Under the pieces are notes generated by a model. The model saw only the letters and a list, made by a program, of their open reading frames with translations. It was not told the DNA's origin and searched no databases. Positions 27,207 to 35,983 of a stretch of DNA of 64,000 nucleotides are shown here, piece after piece. A program made the translations under genes and the position numbers. The stretch is from Psychrobacter sp. Choline-02u-9 (GTDB lineage: Bacteria; Pseudomonadota; Gammaproteobacteria; Pseudomonadales; Moraxellaceae): the NCBI RefSeq assembly GCF_002836505.1, contig NZ_PJBF01000042.1:62001-126000 (forward strand), written 5' to 3'. Each line of letters begins with the position of its first letter. Position 1 is the first letter of the stretch.

Positions 27207-28262
27207 TTAAACCATACAGGCGCTACTGGCCGCTTTTGCTTTTTCGTATACGTTATCAGCGTCTAGACCAGTTGCATTTACTTCATCTAGGTAATGCTGA
27301 GAGCCCTCCATTAATGGGCCTCTCCAATCTGGGTCGTTGAGTGGATCAGGAATATCAATCATAATATCGCCTTTTTCTTTGGCAGCGGCCATTGCTTTGG
27401 CATTGCTGACGTCAAATACTTTAGAGATATGCGCTGCCAGCTCTGCGCCAGAATTATCATCAATCACTTTTTTGAGGTCATCAGGCAAGCTGTTGTATTT
27501 CTCTTTGTTCATGCTAATCACAAAGGTGGAATTATAAAAAGGAATGTTGGTGTGCGTATTGATCAGCTCATCAAGGCGAAACGCTTGAATGGGTTGCCAA
27601 GTAAAGCTGAGCCCCTCAATGACACCGCGCTGCAGAGAGGTATAGGTATCACTGGCAGGCATGCCAACAGGTGCAGCACCAGTGGCTTCGATAATGTGGC
27701 TAGCAACCGCAGAAGGTTGGCGAATACGGAGACCTTTCATATCAGCTGGCGTGCGAATCGGCTTATCAACCGTATGAAGCGCGCCTTGTCCAGTCCCTAT
27801 CAAAGCGAGCAAATGCGTGTCTTCATACTCATCTTTAATGACACCATCATCATATAGCTTATGAAGTATACAGCTCTGCTGCTGTGCGGTATTTGTGATA
27901 CCTGGCAACTCTACAATTTGCGTTAAAGGAAAACGTCCTGCTGTATATCCTTGCGCTTGCATACCAATATCCACACTACCTTTCGCCGTAGCGTCATAGG
28001 TAGCACCTGGTTTGCTGAGCGTTGCAGAAGGGTAGATCTCAATCTTTAAGCGACCTTTTGAATCTGCTTCAATTTTCTTTGCCCATGGCTCTAACGCTTC
28101 GGTATTTATATTGTCAGTGGCAGTCATGAAATGCGAGAACCGCAACGTTGTCACTTTACCTGCATCTGTAGACGCGCCTGCTGCTTGGTCGTTATTGGAG
28201 CAGCCAGTTATCGAAATTGAGGCGGCTAAGAGTATTCCTAGAGGGGTTCTTATTTTCATCAT
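27207..28262 (-). CDS. TRAP-type (DctP-family) substrate-binding lipoprotein
   Basis: A 351-residue periplasmic solute-binding protein of the TRAP DctP family. The N-terminal signal ends in the lipobox SITGC (Cys21), which is unusual because most Gram-negative DctP proteins are soluble. DctP signatures include LRFSHFM at the start of the mature domain, the central MKGLRIRQPSAV holding the conserved carboxylate-binding arginine, and SFTWQPIQAFRL. It is probably cotranscribed with the VOC protein and fahA (gaps of 134 and 146 bases), which suggests capture of an aromatic or keto acid. No DctQ or DctM membrane subunits are in the window, so it must share one encoded elsewhere or have another role. 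Confidence 0.85.
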   Translation of the reverse strand: MMKIRTPLGILLAASISITGCSNNDQAAGASTDAGKVTTLRFSHFMTATDNINTEALEPWAKKIEADSKGRLKIEIYPSATLSKPGATYDATAKGSVDIGMQAQGYTAGRFPLTQIVELPGITNTAQQQSCILHKLYDDGVIKDEYEDTHLLALIGTGQGALHTVDKPIRTPADMKGLRIRQPSAVASHIIEATGAAPVGMPASDTYTSLQRGVIEGLSFTWQPIQAFRLDELINTHTNIPFYNSTFVISMNKEKYNSLPDDLKKVIDDNSGAELAAHISKVFDVSNAKAMAAAKEKGDIMIDIPDPLNDPDWRGPLMEGSQHYLDEVNATGLDADNVYEKAKAASSACMV

Positions 28263-28396
28263 AGAATCCTTTCATGATGGTTAGATAGGGTTCGCTATTT
28301 ATTGATACCTAGGGTATGTCGTCAATTAGCACTTCTATGATTAAAGTGATGATTAACTGATCATGTAAAAAGGTAGTAAACAGAATGACAGGAGAG

Positions 28397-28972
28397 TTAC
28401 TCGCCGACAGGAGCAGCCTCGCGTGCTTCAGCCAACTCATCACTATGCAAAAACTGCGTGTGTGCTGGTGCGCGTTTGGTACGAGACCATTCATCTAACA
28501 TGTCTTGCTTAATGGCATCTGTAATCATCGATACTTTGTCTTCTGAAGTTGGATCGTCATAGGTCAGCTCTAGACGATGACCGTTGGGATCAAAGAAGTA
28601 AATCGAGTGGAATATACCGTGATTGGTCACGCCAATGACATCAATGCCTGCATTTTCTAAATGCTCTTTGGCAACAATAAGCTCGTCACGGTCCTTAACC
28701 TTTAGCGCCAAATGCTGCACCCAGCTTGGGGTATTAGGATCAAAGCCCATCTCAGGTTGATTGGGTACTTCAAAAAACGCTAAGACATTTCCATTACCAG
28801 CGTCCAAAAAGACGTGCATATAAGGGTCAAAGGCTTTGGTCGAAGGCACATGATCTTCTGCGAATGCCAGAATAAAATCCATATTTAGATTCTTTTTATA
28901 CCATTCGACGGTTTCTTTGGCATCTTTGCAGCGATAAGCCACATGATGGATTTTCTCAATTTGAAAGCTCAT
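28397..28972 (-). CDS. Two-module VOC metalloprotein in the homogentisate cluster; candidate ring-cleavage dioxygenase
   Basis: A 191-residue cytosolic protein of the vicinal-oxygen-chelate superfamily (glyoxalase/extradiol dioxygenase fold). The start at 28972 is set by AAGGAG seven bases upstream, not the longer frame to 29077. Module 1 runs from IHHVAYR to LAFFEV and module 2 from VQHLALKV to HRLELTY. The candidate metal ligands are His10 (or His9), Glu68, His87 and Glu135. The spacing equals the four-ligand set of glyoxalase I; H10/H87/E135 would also make the 2-His-1-Glu site of extradiol dioxygenases. It sits between fahA and dctP in a cluster that lacks the usual HmgA, so it may supply homogentisate dioxygenase activity. 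That function is inferred. A glyoxalase or isomerase role is the alternative. Confidence 0.75.
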   Translation of the reverse strand: MSFQIEKIHHVAYRCKDAKETVEWYKKNLNMDFILAFAEDHVPSTKAFDPYMHVFLDAGNGNVLAFFEVPNQPEMGFDPNTPSWVQHLALKVKDRDELIVAKEHLENAGIDVIGVTNHGIFHSIYFFDPNGHRLELTYDDPTSEDKVSMITDAIKQDMLDEWSRTKRAPAHTQFLHSDELAEAREAAPVGE

Positions 28973-29118
28973 ATCAAACTCCTTTTGATAAGGCGCGTCA
29001 CTCATTTGGCTGTATTCACATAACGATGAGTAGGTGAATGCATTTGTCTTCCTATCAGCCTGCATGAGAGTTTTCACGCCTATTTTGCTATTTCTCTATC
29101 TATGTTATTTCTTAAATA

Positions 29119-30420
29119 CTATTTATCAAAATCAAAGCTCAGTGCTGGTAATACCTTGCCGCGTACTTCACCAAAGCCAACACGGATGCCGTCTTTTTCG
29201 CTATAGCCTTTCATAATGACTGTGTCACCATCTTCGATAAAGCTGCGTGTTTCGCCACCTTCAAGCGTGACTGGTTTGGTAGCATTCCAAGCAATCTCTA
29301 GCATCGAGCCATAAGAATCAGGCGTTGGTCCTGAAATCGTGCCTGAACCCATCATGTCACCGACTTCAACTTTGCAGCCAGTGATGGTGTGGTGGGTAAG
29401 CTGCTGTGCCATTGACCAATACATGTATTTGAAGTTGGTCTCACAAATGATGGTCGCTGTTTCCGCATTTTTAGGTAGTAATTCAACCGATAGATTGATG
29501 TCAAAGCTGTTGTCGCTCGATTTTTCATTTAAATAAGCGAGTGGCTTGGGTTCTTGTGTTGGACAAGCTGTTTTGAACGGAGCCAACGCATCCATGGTGA
29601 CAATCCAAGGAGAAACCTCGGAGGCAAAGGTCTTAGCATTAAATGGACCTAAAGGCACGTATTCCCATTTTTGGATATCTCGTGCTGACCAGTCATTGAG
29701 CAACACAATGCCAAAAATATGATCAGCGGCATCATCTACGGCGATTGGCTGACCGATATGATTGCCTTTACCAACGACAAATGCGGTCTCTAGCTCAAAA
29801 TCCAAGCGCTTACAGGCAGAGAAGATAGGGCGGTCGTCAGGGCTAGGCTTTAGCTGACCGGATGGACGCACGATATCAGTTCCACTGACGATGACGGTGC
29901 TGGCGCGTCCGTTATAGCCGACAGGCATTTCGGTCCAATTAGGTAGCAGGGCGTTGTTTGGATCGCGGAACATGGTGCCGACGTTGGTCGCGTGCTCTTT
30001 CGATGAGTAAAAATCGGTAAAGCCCGGTACTTGCACTGGCAAATGCATGGTGACGTCTGCTTGCTTAAACAGGACTTTGTTCTGTAAGTCTGCATTGTCA
30101 CGTAGGGTGTCATTGTCGCTAGACAGCAGTGTCTGAATCGTCGTACGTGCTTGCGTCCAATTGTCTCGACCAGAATCAATAAAAGCATTTAGAGTGGACT
30201 GGTCAAAATACGGACCACCGTTCAAACTTAATAATCCTTCGGCTTCGAGTACAGATAGATCCAGTACATGCTCACCGATGGCAACGCCTGCACGGCGCTT
30301 GCTATCACTAGCAGCGTCTTTGGTTTCACTAAAGATGCCATAAGGGAGATTGTGAATAGAAAAGTCAGAGTCAGCAGCGATATCAATAAAAGAGGTGAGG
30401 GTGCTGTCAGTCGTTGACAT
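29119..30420 (-). CDS. fahA: Fumarylacetoacetase
   Basis: Hydrolyses fumarylacetoacetate to fumarate and acetoacetate, the last step of tyrosine degradation. The 433-residue protein has the FAH N-terminal SH3-like part (FSIHNLPYGIFS) and the catalytic C-terminal fold: DFYSSKEHATNVGTMFR with the first metal Asp, RLDFELETAFVVGKGN with the Glu ligands, LLNDWSARDIQKWEY with the Asp ligand, and MMGSGTISGP. Length and motifs match the eukaryote-like single-chain FAH. AAGGAG precedes the ATG. It is the first gene of a probable fahA-VOC-dctP transcript. Upstream is an AT-rich leader with tandem AATTACG copies (30442-30455) that could be an operator. Confidence 0.95.
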   Translation of the reverse strand: MSTTDSTLTSFIDIAADSDFSIHNLPYGIFSETKDAASDSKRRAGVAIGEHVLDLSVLEAEGLLSLNGGPYFDQSTLNAFIDSGRDNWTQARTTIQTLLSSDNDTLRDNADLQNKVLFKQADVTMHLPVQVPGFTDFYSSKEHATNVGTMFRDPNNALLPNWTEMPVGYNGRASTVIVSGTDIVRPSGQLKPSPDDRPIFSACKRLDFELETAFVVGKGNHIGQPIAVDDAADHIFGIVLLNDWSARDIQKWEYVPLGPFNAKTFASEVSPWIVTMDALAPFKTACPTQEPKPLAYLNEKSSDNSFDINLSVELLPKNAETATIICETNFKYMYWSMAQQLTHHTITGCKVEVGDMMGSGTISGPTPDSYGSMLEIAWNATKPVTLEGGETRSFIEDGDTVIMKGYSEKDGIRVGFGEVRGKVLPALSFDFDK

Positions 30421-30621
30421 GATTTGCTCCTTGCTAATATAAATTACGAATTACGTTATAATTAATCACTTACGTATAATGTAATTTATTGATATATGGA
30501 TTGCAAGTTTTTTCTGCAACGTCTTTTGTGAAAAGGCTGCTTTGAAAAGTTGTTGCCGTTGTTTGACTAAAGGGTTTTAGCTAAACGGTTCTGACTAGAT
30601 GGTTTTGATTAAATGCTAGGC
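30421..30621. promoter_or_regulatory. Upstream region of fahA with tandem AATTACG motif
   Basis: AATTACG is directly repeated (30442-30455), and related TTACGT elements recur to about 30487, partly as inverted copies. The AT-rich tract lies 20-70 bases upstream of the fahA ATG and could bind the IclR-family regulator. This is inferred only from position and repetition. Confidence 0.35.
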
Positions 30622-30655
30622 GCAAAAAAAGGCCGCGCAATCGCTCAGCCTTTCT
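30622..30655 (-). terminator. Intrinsic terminator of the aromatic aminotransferase gene
   Basis: On the minus strand AAAGGC and GCCTTT pair around a 14-base loop and run into a T7 tract. It lies about 60 bases after the aminotransferase stop. Confidence 0.7.
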
Positions 30656-30716
30656 TATCTATGTTTATTTTTTATAAAGTTATATATTGAGTAATATGTT
30701 AAGTAACTTGGACTAA

Positions 30717-31913
30717 TTAGTCTTTTAAGACGTCTGCCATGGCATTAGCCACATAGTCGATGTTACTAGTATTTAGGCCAGCCACACACATACGTGAGTT
30801 AGATACCATATAGATCCCAAACTCAATCTGTAAACGCTCGACTTGCTCAGGCGTGAGACCAGTAAAGCTAAACATACCATTTTGACGAGTGATGTAATCA
30901 AAGTTACGGTTAGGGATTTTAGCTTCTAATACCGATTTTAGCTTTAGGCGCATCGCTTTGATACGGTCGCGCATCGCATAAACTTCGCCAACCCACTGCT
31001 CATGTAGTGTTTCATCGTTCATAACGATATCGACCACACGTCCACCATGTGATGGCGGGCTTGAGTAGATACGGCGTACGGTCGCATTTAGCTGACCGAA
31101 TACGCGCTCGGTTTCGTCTACGGTTGGGCAGACGACTGATAGGCCACCGACACGCTCACCGTATAGCGACAAGTTTTTAGAGAATGAGTTGCTAACAAAC
31201 AATGGCAAGCCCATCTCAACCGCTTTACGAATAGCGTAAGCGTCGCTGTCCATGTCTTCGCCAAACCCTTGATAAGCGATGTCCATGAATGGAATCAGCT
31301 CACGCGCCTTCACGACGTTGAGTACAGTATCCCATTGCGCTTGAGTCAAATCCATACCGGTTGGGTTATGGCAGCATGGGTGTAGCAAAATGACGTCATT
31401 TTTGTTTAATGTTTCAAAAAACGCAATCATTTCATCAAATTTGATGCTGCTGTTGGCTTTGTCGTAGTACGGGTATTTACCCACTTCTACATCAGAGCCT
31501 TCAAAGATAGCGATATGGTTGCCCCATGTCGGATCGCTCACATAGCATTTGGCTTGTGGGAACCATGTGTGGATAAATTCAGCACCAACTTTCAACGCGC
31601 CAGAACCACCGATTGTAGCGATAGTAGCGACCAAGCCGTCCTTTAAAATCTGGGCGTCTTTACCAAATAGTAATTCCTGACAGCCTTTACGGTGACCTGG
31701 CAGGCCTGCCATTGGCAGGTATGGACGCGGTGCGATAGGATCAGCAATACGCTCTTCGGCTGTTTTTACACAGTCGAGTACAGGCAATACGCCATTCTCA
31801 TCATAATAAATACCAATACCTAAATTGACCTTGTTAGGATTGCTATCTGCTGAGTATTTTTCCATAAGACCTAAGATTGGATCACCAGCGTAATAATCGA
31901 TACGTTCAAACAT
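30717..31913 (-). CDS. tyrB: Aromatic amino acid aminotransferase
   Basis: A 398-residue class I PLP-dependent aminotransferase of the AspC/TyrB type. It probably converts tyrosine and 2-oxoglutarate to 4-hydroxyphenylpyruvate, feeding Hpd. Visible features are the N-terminal DPILGLMEKY and NLGIGIYYDENG, the substrate/PLP region HPCCHNPTGMDLTQAQW, the PLP-lysine segment SNSFSKNLSLYGERVGG, and the C-terminal carboxylate-binding arginine in SRMCVAGLN. A strong AAGGAA box is present and it has its own terminator. Aspartate specificity cannot be excluded from sequence alone, but the neighbours strongly favour an aromatic substrate. Confidence 0.9.
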   Translation of the reverse strand: MFERIDYYAGDPILGLMEKYSADSNPNKVNLGIGIYYDENGVLPVLDCVKTAEERIADPIAPRPYLPMAGLPGHRKGCQELLFGKDAQILKDGLVATIATIGGSGALKVGAEFIHTWFPQAKCYVSDPTWGNHIAIFEGSDVEVGKYPYYDKANSSIKFDEMIAFFETLNKNDVILLHPCCHNPTGMDLTQAQWDTVLNVVKARELIPFMDIAYQGFGEDMDSDAYAIRKAVEMGLPLFVSNSFSKNLSLYGERVGGLSVVCPTVDETERVFGQLNATVRRIYSSPPSHGGRVVDIVMNDETLHEQWVGEVYAMRDRIKAMRLKLKSVLEAKIPNRNFDYITRQNGMFSFTGLTPEQVERLQIEFGIYMVSNSRMCVAGLNTSNIDYVANAMADVLKD

Positions 31914-32070
31914 GCCATTTCCTTATAAAAATATAAATCGAGCAGCCGAAAATCATAGAGCAAATCGCGGCTGAACTCAACACGAGAGTGGGTTATATGA
32001 GGCAATTAATAAAATAAATAGCCAAATAGATTGTTTATCCATCTATCAAGCGCATTTGACATGCTATACG

Positions 32071-33018
32071 TCATTCGCTAGACGATGATTCAGAGTGATG
32101 TAGGTCGTTATAATGAGTCGCAAAATAGGTTTGCAAGAACTGCTTAAAAGCAATGGTCGCCGGAGAGAGCGCACGTGAAGCACGTTGATAGATAAAGAAT
32201 TGCCGCATTTTGACTGGTTGAGTGAGTGGTCGCATCAGCAGACCATTAGCACTGACCCAATCAATAACTTCAGGCATATAGGGCAGACACAGCGTGATAC
32301 CAAAGCCTTGCCGCGTCATCTCAAGCGCAGTGGACATAAAGTTCACCTTGTAGCGGGCCTGTTGAACGTGAGCGGAGATAGAATCATCGAGCTCTGCGGT
32401 TACTTGCTCAAGGAACGGACCTTGTAAGGTAATCAGCGGCGTTTCTAATAAATCTTGCCAAGTAATTTCGTCTCTTTTTGCTAACGGATGGCTGTCTGGC
32501 ATAACCACACAAAATGGTAGCTGATATAACAAGTCAGCCCTGATATCATCTTCAGTTTCTATAAAACCAAGCTCAGTACCAACGCCTAAATCGACTTCGA
32601 TATCTTGGATATGCTTAAGCAAATTCTCGGCTGAACAGTCCAATAGCGAGACACCGATATTTGGATATTCTTTGGCAAATTGAGCGATGACAGCAGGTAG
32701 GGAAGACGCTGCAAACTGTGATACCGCCAAGCGCACTTGACCTTGGGCCAAGCTGGTCAAGCTACTCGCTTCATTTTCAAACAGCTGCATCTCATTCAAG
32801 ATACGCCGCGCTTGCGGTAGTAGATGCCGTCCGACTGCTGACAAAGATAACTGGCGAGTGGTGCGATCAAACAACACGATACCTAGGCCAGTCTCTAATT
32901 CCTTAATCAATCCACTGACGGCAGATTGGGTCAAATACATCTGTTCGCTGGCACGAGTAAAACTGCCGTTGTCAGCGACTTTGATAAATGCGGTCAATTG
33001 GCGAATGCTGATATTCAT
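32071..33018 (-). CDS. LysR-family regulator divergent from hpd
   Basis: A 315-residue LysR-type transcriptional regulator. The start at 33018 (MNISIRQLTAF) is preferred over the longer frame to 33051, since the LTTR winged helix begins there. The HTH is FIKVADNGSFTRASEQMYLTQSAVSGLIKELE. The effector domain follows from about residue 90. It is divergent from hpd with a 178-bp shared promoter region, the classical layout for an LTTR activating its neighbour, so it probably controls hpd, phhA and phhB in response to an aromatic intermediate. A small palindrome GATTATTAATC (33107-33117) lies in that region. The effector is unknown. Confidence 0.88.
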   Translation of the reverse strand: MNISIRQLTAFIKVADNGSFTRASEQMYLTQSAVSGLIKELETGLGIVLFDRTTRQLSLSAVGRHLLPQARRILNEMQLFENEASSLTSLAQGQVRLAVSQFAASSLPAVIAQFAKEYPNIGVSLLDCSAENLLKHIQDIEVDLGVGTELGFIETEDDIRADLLYQLPFCVVMPDSHPLAKRDEITWQDLLETPLITLQGPFLEQVTAELDDSISAHVQQARYKVNFMSTALEMTRQGFGITLCLPYMPEVIDWVSANGLLMRPLTQPVKMRQFFIYQRASRALSPATIAFKQFLQTYFATHYNDLHHSESSSSE

Positions 33019-33196
33019 AAGTAAACCTGATAAATAAATCATAAAAAACAATTAGTCTTATAAATAAAGCTAATCTAATATAAATACAACGTCAACAATA
33101 AAGATTGATTATTAATCGTTTTATAGACTTTTACTAATAATCGACTTTTACCACTCATCGATTTTCTATTACCAATTGAAATTAAGGATAATTACA

Positions 33197-34297
33197 ATGG
33201 CAGATTTATTTGACAACCCAATGGGACTAAATGGATTTGATTTTGTCGAGTTTGCTTCTCCGCAGCCTGATGCAGTCGACGCATTGTTTAAGCAGCTTGG
33301 TTTTGCCCATGTCGCCAATCACCGTTCAAAAGACGTTGCTCTATATCGCCAAGGTGATATCAACCTTATCTTAAACCGTGAGCCAAAAAGCCAATCCAGT
33401 TACTTCGTTGAAGAGCATGGTGCTGGTGCTTGTAGCATGGGCTTTCGGGTAAAAGATGCCAAAAAAGCATATGAGCTTGCGGTGGAAATGGGTGCGCAGC
33501 CAGTAGATGTGCCAACTGGGGTGATGGAGCTTAGATTGCCTGCTATCAAAGGCATTGGCGGATCATTAATCTATTTGATTGACCGTTATAAAGACGGCGA
33601 ATCTATCTATGATGTCGACTTTGAGTTCTTTGCAGATATCGACAGAAACCCTGTCGGCTATGGCTTCAAAGTTATCGACCATCTAACGCACAACGTCTAT
33701 CGTGGACGCATGGCATACTGGGCAAAATTCTATGAGCGTATCTTTAATTTCCGCGAGATTCGCTACTTTGATATCAAAGGTGAGTACACGGGACTAACCA
33801 GTAAAGCCATGACAGCACCGGATGGAAAAATCCGTATTCCACTGAATGAAGAAGCCAAGCAGGGCGGTGGCCAAATCGAAGAGTATCTAATGCACTTCAA
33901 TGGCGAAGGTATTCAGCATATTGCTTTAGCCAGTGATGACTTGTTTGCCAGTATTGATAAGCTAAAAGCAGCTGGTATTCCGCTGATGACCGCACCAAAT
34001 GCCGCTTATTATGAAATGCTGAGCGAGCGTTTACCGAACCATGGTGAAAATGTCGCTGACTTGCAAACGCGCGGTATCTTGTTAGACGGTACAACAGAAG
34101 GCGGCGCACCGCGTCTATTACTACAGATTTTCTCGGAAACCATCTTAGGTAGCCCAGTGTTCTTTGAGTTTATTCAACGTAAAGGCGATTATGCAGATGG
34201 CTTTGGTGAAGGCAACTTTAAAGCGTTGTTTGAATCGATAGAGCGTGACCAAGTACGTCGCGGCACAGTCGGTCAGCCAGAGACTGAAACCCTATAA
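33197..34297 (+). CDS. hpd: 4-Hydroxyphenylpyruvate dioxygenase
   Basis: Converts 4-hydroxyphenylpyruvate and oxygen to homogentisate in the cytosol. It is a 366-residue two-domain VOC enzyme. The C-terminal domain carries the Fe(II) triad: His in VIDHLTHNV, His in IQHIALA, and Glu in FFEFIQRKG. The conserved C-terminal tail [21 protein letters not shown] closes the active site. ATG 33197 is chosen because AAGGA lies eight bases upstream; the longest frame begins at a TTG without a ribosome binding site. It starts the hpd-phhA-phhB-transporter block and is divergent from a LysR regulator. Identity is secure. Confidence 0.96.
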   Translation: MADLFDNPMGLNGFDFVEFASPQPDAVDALFKQLGFAHVANHRSKDVALYRQGDINLILNREPKSQSSYFVEEHGAGACSMGFRVKDAKKAYELAVEMGAQPVDVPTGVMELRLPAIKGIGGSLIYLIDRYKDGESIYDVDFEFFADIDRNPVGYGFKVIDHLTHNVYRGRMAYWAKFYERIFNFREIRYFDIKGEYTGLTSKAMTAPDGKIRIPLNEEAKQGGGQIEEYLMHFNGEGIQHIALASDDLFASIDKLKAAGIPLMTAPNAAYYEMLSERLPNHGENVADLQTRGILLDGTTEGGAPRLLLQIFSETILGSPVFFEFIQRKGDYADGFGEGNFKALFESIERDQVRRGTVGQPETETL

Positions 34298-34428
34298 TAT
34301 TGTCTAATGCTCGGGCCACGTTTAATCAATGGACAAGACAAAAGGAGTTTGTGTTGTCCTTAATAGGAGTATTACCTAAAAGCATACTGCAAAGGTAATG
34401 CTCTCATTGCGATAAAAGGAATACAGGC

Positions 34429-35376
34429 ATGGAACGCCTATCACAGATAGATTCTCTTAATACTGCCATCGGTACCAATAGCGTTGCGACTAATAAGCAA
34501 AGCGACGATGCGTCCAGTCATTCTAACGCGACAAATAAAAAACAGCCCTATATCTCACACCAGCCAGATAGCAATGGTCATATTCACTATAGTGATGATG
34601 AGCATGCGATGTGGCAAGCGTTGCTGGCACGTCAAGCAGAGCAAACGCCTAATCGTGCTTGTACTGCATATCTAGATGGTTTGACTAAGTTAAATTTACC
34701 GACGACGCATATCCCGCAGCTGCATGATATCGATGAGGTATTACAAGCGACCACAGGTTGGCAAACGGCTGCTGTGCCTGCATTAATTAGCTTTGGTAAA
34801 TTTTTCAAACTGCTCGCCAATAAGTCCTTTCCTGTGGCGACGTTTATTCGTCGATTCGATGATATGGACTATATCGAAGAGCCTGATATCTTTCACGAAA
34901 TCGTTGGGCATTGTCCGCTATTGACCCATCCTGCGTTTGCAGCCTTTAATGAGACGTATGGTAAGCTTGGTCTTAGTGCAACCAAAGAGGAGCGCTGGTT
35001 TTTAGCAAGGCTTTATTGGTTTACCATCGAGTTTGGATTAGTAGGCAGCCGCGTGGAAGATCGTAGAATTTATGGCGGCGGTATATTAAGCTCACCTTTT
35101 GAAACGATCTACGCACTTGATCGGACGCCGCAAGAGCTTCCAATCGCTCAAAATAAGCCGCAATCTCAACCTCAGTCTCAACCTGAGCACCGAGCGTTTG
35201 ATTTGCTCGATGTGTTGCGGACGCCTTATCGTATCGATCAGATACAGCCGATCTACTATGTCATCGATGAATTAGATACCTTATTTGATATCGTCAATAG
35301 TGACATTATGGGTACGGTCAAAAAAGCTATGTCGCTTGGACTATTTGAGCCGACCTATCCAGAAAAAACTCGTTAA
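34429..35376 (+). CDS. phhA: Phenylalanine 4-monooxygenase
   Basis: A non-heme iron, tetrahydropterin-dependent enzyme that hydroxylates phenylalanine to tyrosine. The catalytic core includes FIRRFDDMDYIEEPDIFHEI, whose HEIVGHCPLL gives the two histidine ligands, and WFTIEFGLV, giving the Glu ligand. The 315 residues exceed the roughly 260 of Pseudomonas PhhA. The surplus is a polar S/N/T-rich N-terminal extension of about 40 residues and a PQSQPQSQP insert near residue 245. A weak ribosome binding site (AAAGGAAT) precedes the ATG. phhB follows after 162 bases, as expected for the pterin-recycling partner. A 7-bp inverted repeat (ATTACCT/AGGTAAT, 34371-34399) lies just upstream. Confidence 0.95.
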   Translation: MERLSQIDSLNTAIGTNSVATNKQSDDASSHSNATNKKQPYISHQPDSNGHIHYSDDEHAMWQALLARQAEQTPNRACTAYLDGLTKLNLPTTHIPQLHDIDEVLQATTGWQTAAVPALISFGKFFKLLANKSFPVATFIRRFDDMDYIEEPDIFHEIVGHCPLLTHPAFAAFNETYGKLGLSATKEERWFLARLYWFTIEFGLVGSRVEDRRIYGGGILSSPFETIYALDRTPQELPIAQNKPQSQPQSQPEHRAFDLLDVLRTPYRIDQIQPIYYVIDELDTLFDIVNSDIMGTVKKAMSLGLFEPTYPEKTR

Positions 35377-35538
35377 AGACGTCAATTCAAAATTAAACAT
35401 GAAAACTATCACTTCAGTACGAAGTATTGAGATAGCAATACAGCTATATCAACATCGATGTACGAGTATTAGAAACTAGCTATCAAAACAACCATTAAAA
35501 ACTGACATCGAAAACAGCCACTATAAAAGGATTTTATT

Positions 35539-35880
35539 ATGACAGCGTTATCACAAAATAGCTGCGAAGCTTGCCGCATTGGCGCACCGAAAGTCGATGA
35601 AGCCGAAGCAAAAGAATTATTACCGCAAATTCCTGATTGGTCACTAATTGAGGTGGATGGTATTCAGCAATTGCAGCGTCAGTACAAATTTAAAAACTTC
35701 GTCTCAGCAATGGCATTTGCCAATCAACTGGCAGAAATCGCTGAAGCAGAAGGACATCATCCGGGTATATTGGTAGAGTGGGGTAAGGCTACGGTCACTT
35801 GGTGGTCGCATAGTATCAAGGGTTTGCATCGCAATGATTTCGTCATGGCAGCTAAGACCGATGACTTACTGAGCAAGTAA
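35539..35880 (+). CDS. phhB: Pterin-4a-carbinolamine dehydratase
   Basis: Dehydrates the 4a-hydroxytetrahydropterin made by PhhA so the cofactor can be recycled. The 113-residue protein shows the family signature [25 protein letters not shown] block, with the catalytic His-His of GHHP and the later His in WWSHS, plus the conserved IPDWSLIE start of the fold. An AAAGGA box precedes the ATG. A small hairpin that may end or attenuate the transcript lies between this gene and the NhaC-type transporter. Confidence 0.95.
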   Translation: MTALSQNSCEACRIGAPKVDEAEAKELLPQIPDWSLIEVDGIQQLQRQYKFKNFVSAMAFANQLAEIAEAEGHHPGILVEWGKATVTWWSHSIKGLHRNDFVMAAKTDDLLSK

Positions 35881-35950
35881 TAGGTTTCCTCATTAGCAAA
35901 TCACTTCAATCATACTTTCACAATCAAAATTAAAATAAAACCCAATCTAG

Positions 35951-35974
35951 TGCCAGTATTTACTGGCATTTTAA
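35951..35974 (+). promoter_or_regulatory. Hairpin between phhB and the transporter, abutting its ribosome binding site
   Basis: TGCCAGT (35951-35957) and ACTGGCA (35962-35968) pair around ATTT and are followed by TTTTAAGGA. The short T-run allows partial termination, and the stem ends only five bases before the AAGGA box of the next gene, so it could modulate either transcription or translation of the transporter. Confidence 0.5.
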
Positions 35975-35983
35975 GGATGTGTC

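Noticed and set aside
28973..29077. N-terminal extension of the VOC protein frame
   Set aside because: The strong AAGGAG box before 28972 and the conserved first beta strand right after that ATG fix the start.
35285..35479. Plus-strand ORF overlapping the end of phhA and the gap before phhB
   Set aside because: Most of it overlaps phhA in another frame, with no ribosome binding site and no recognisable protein.
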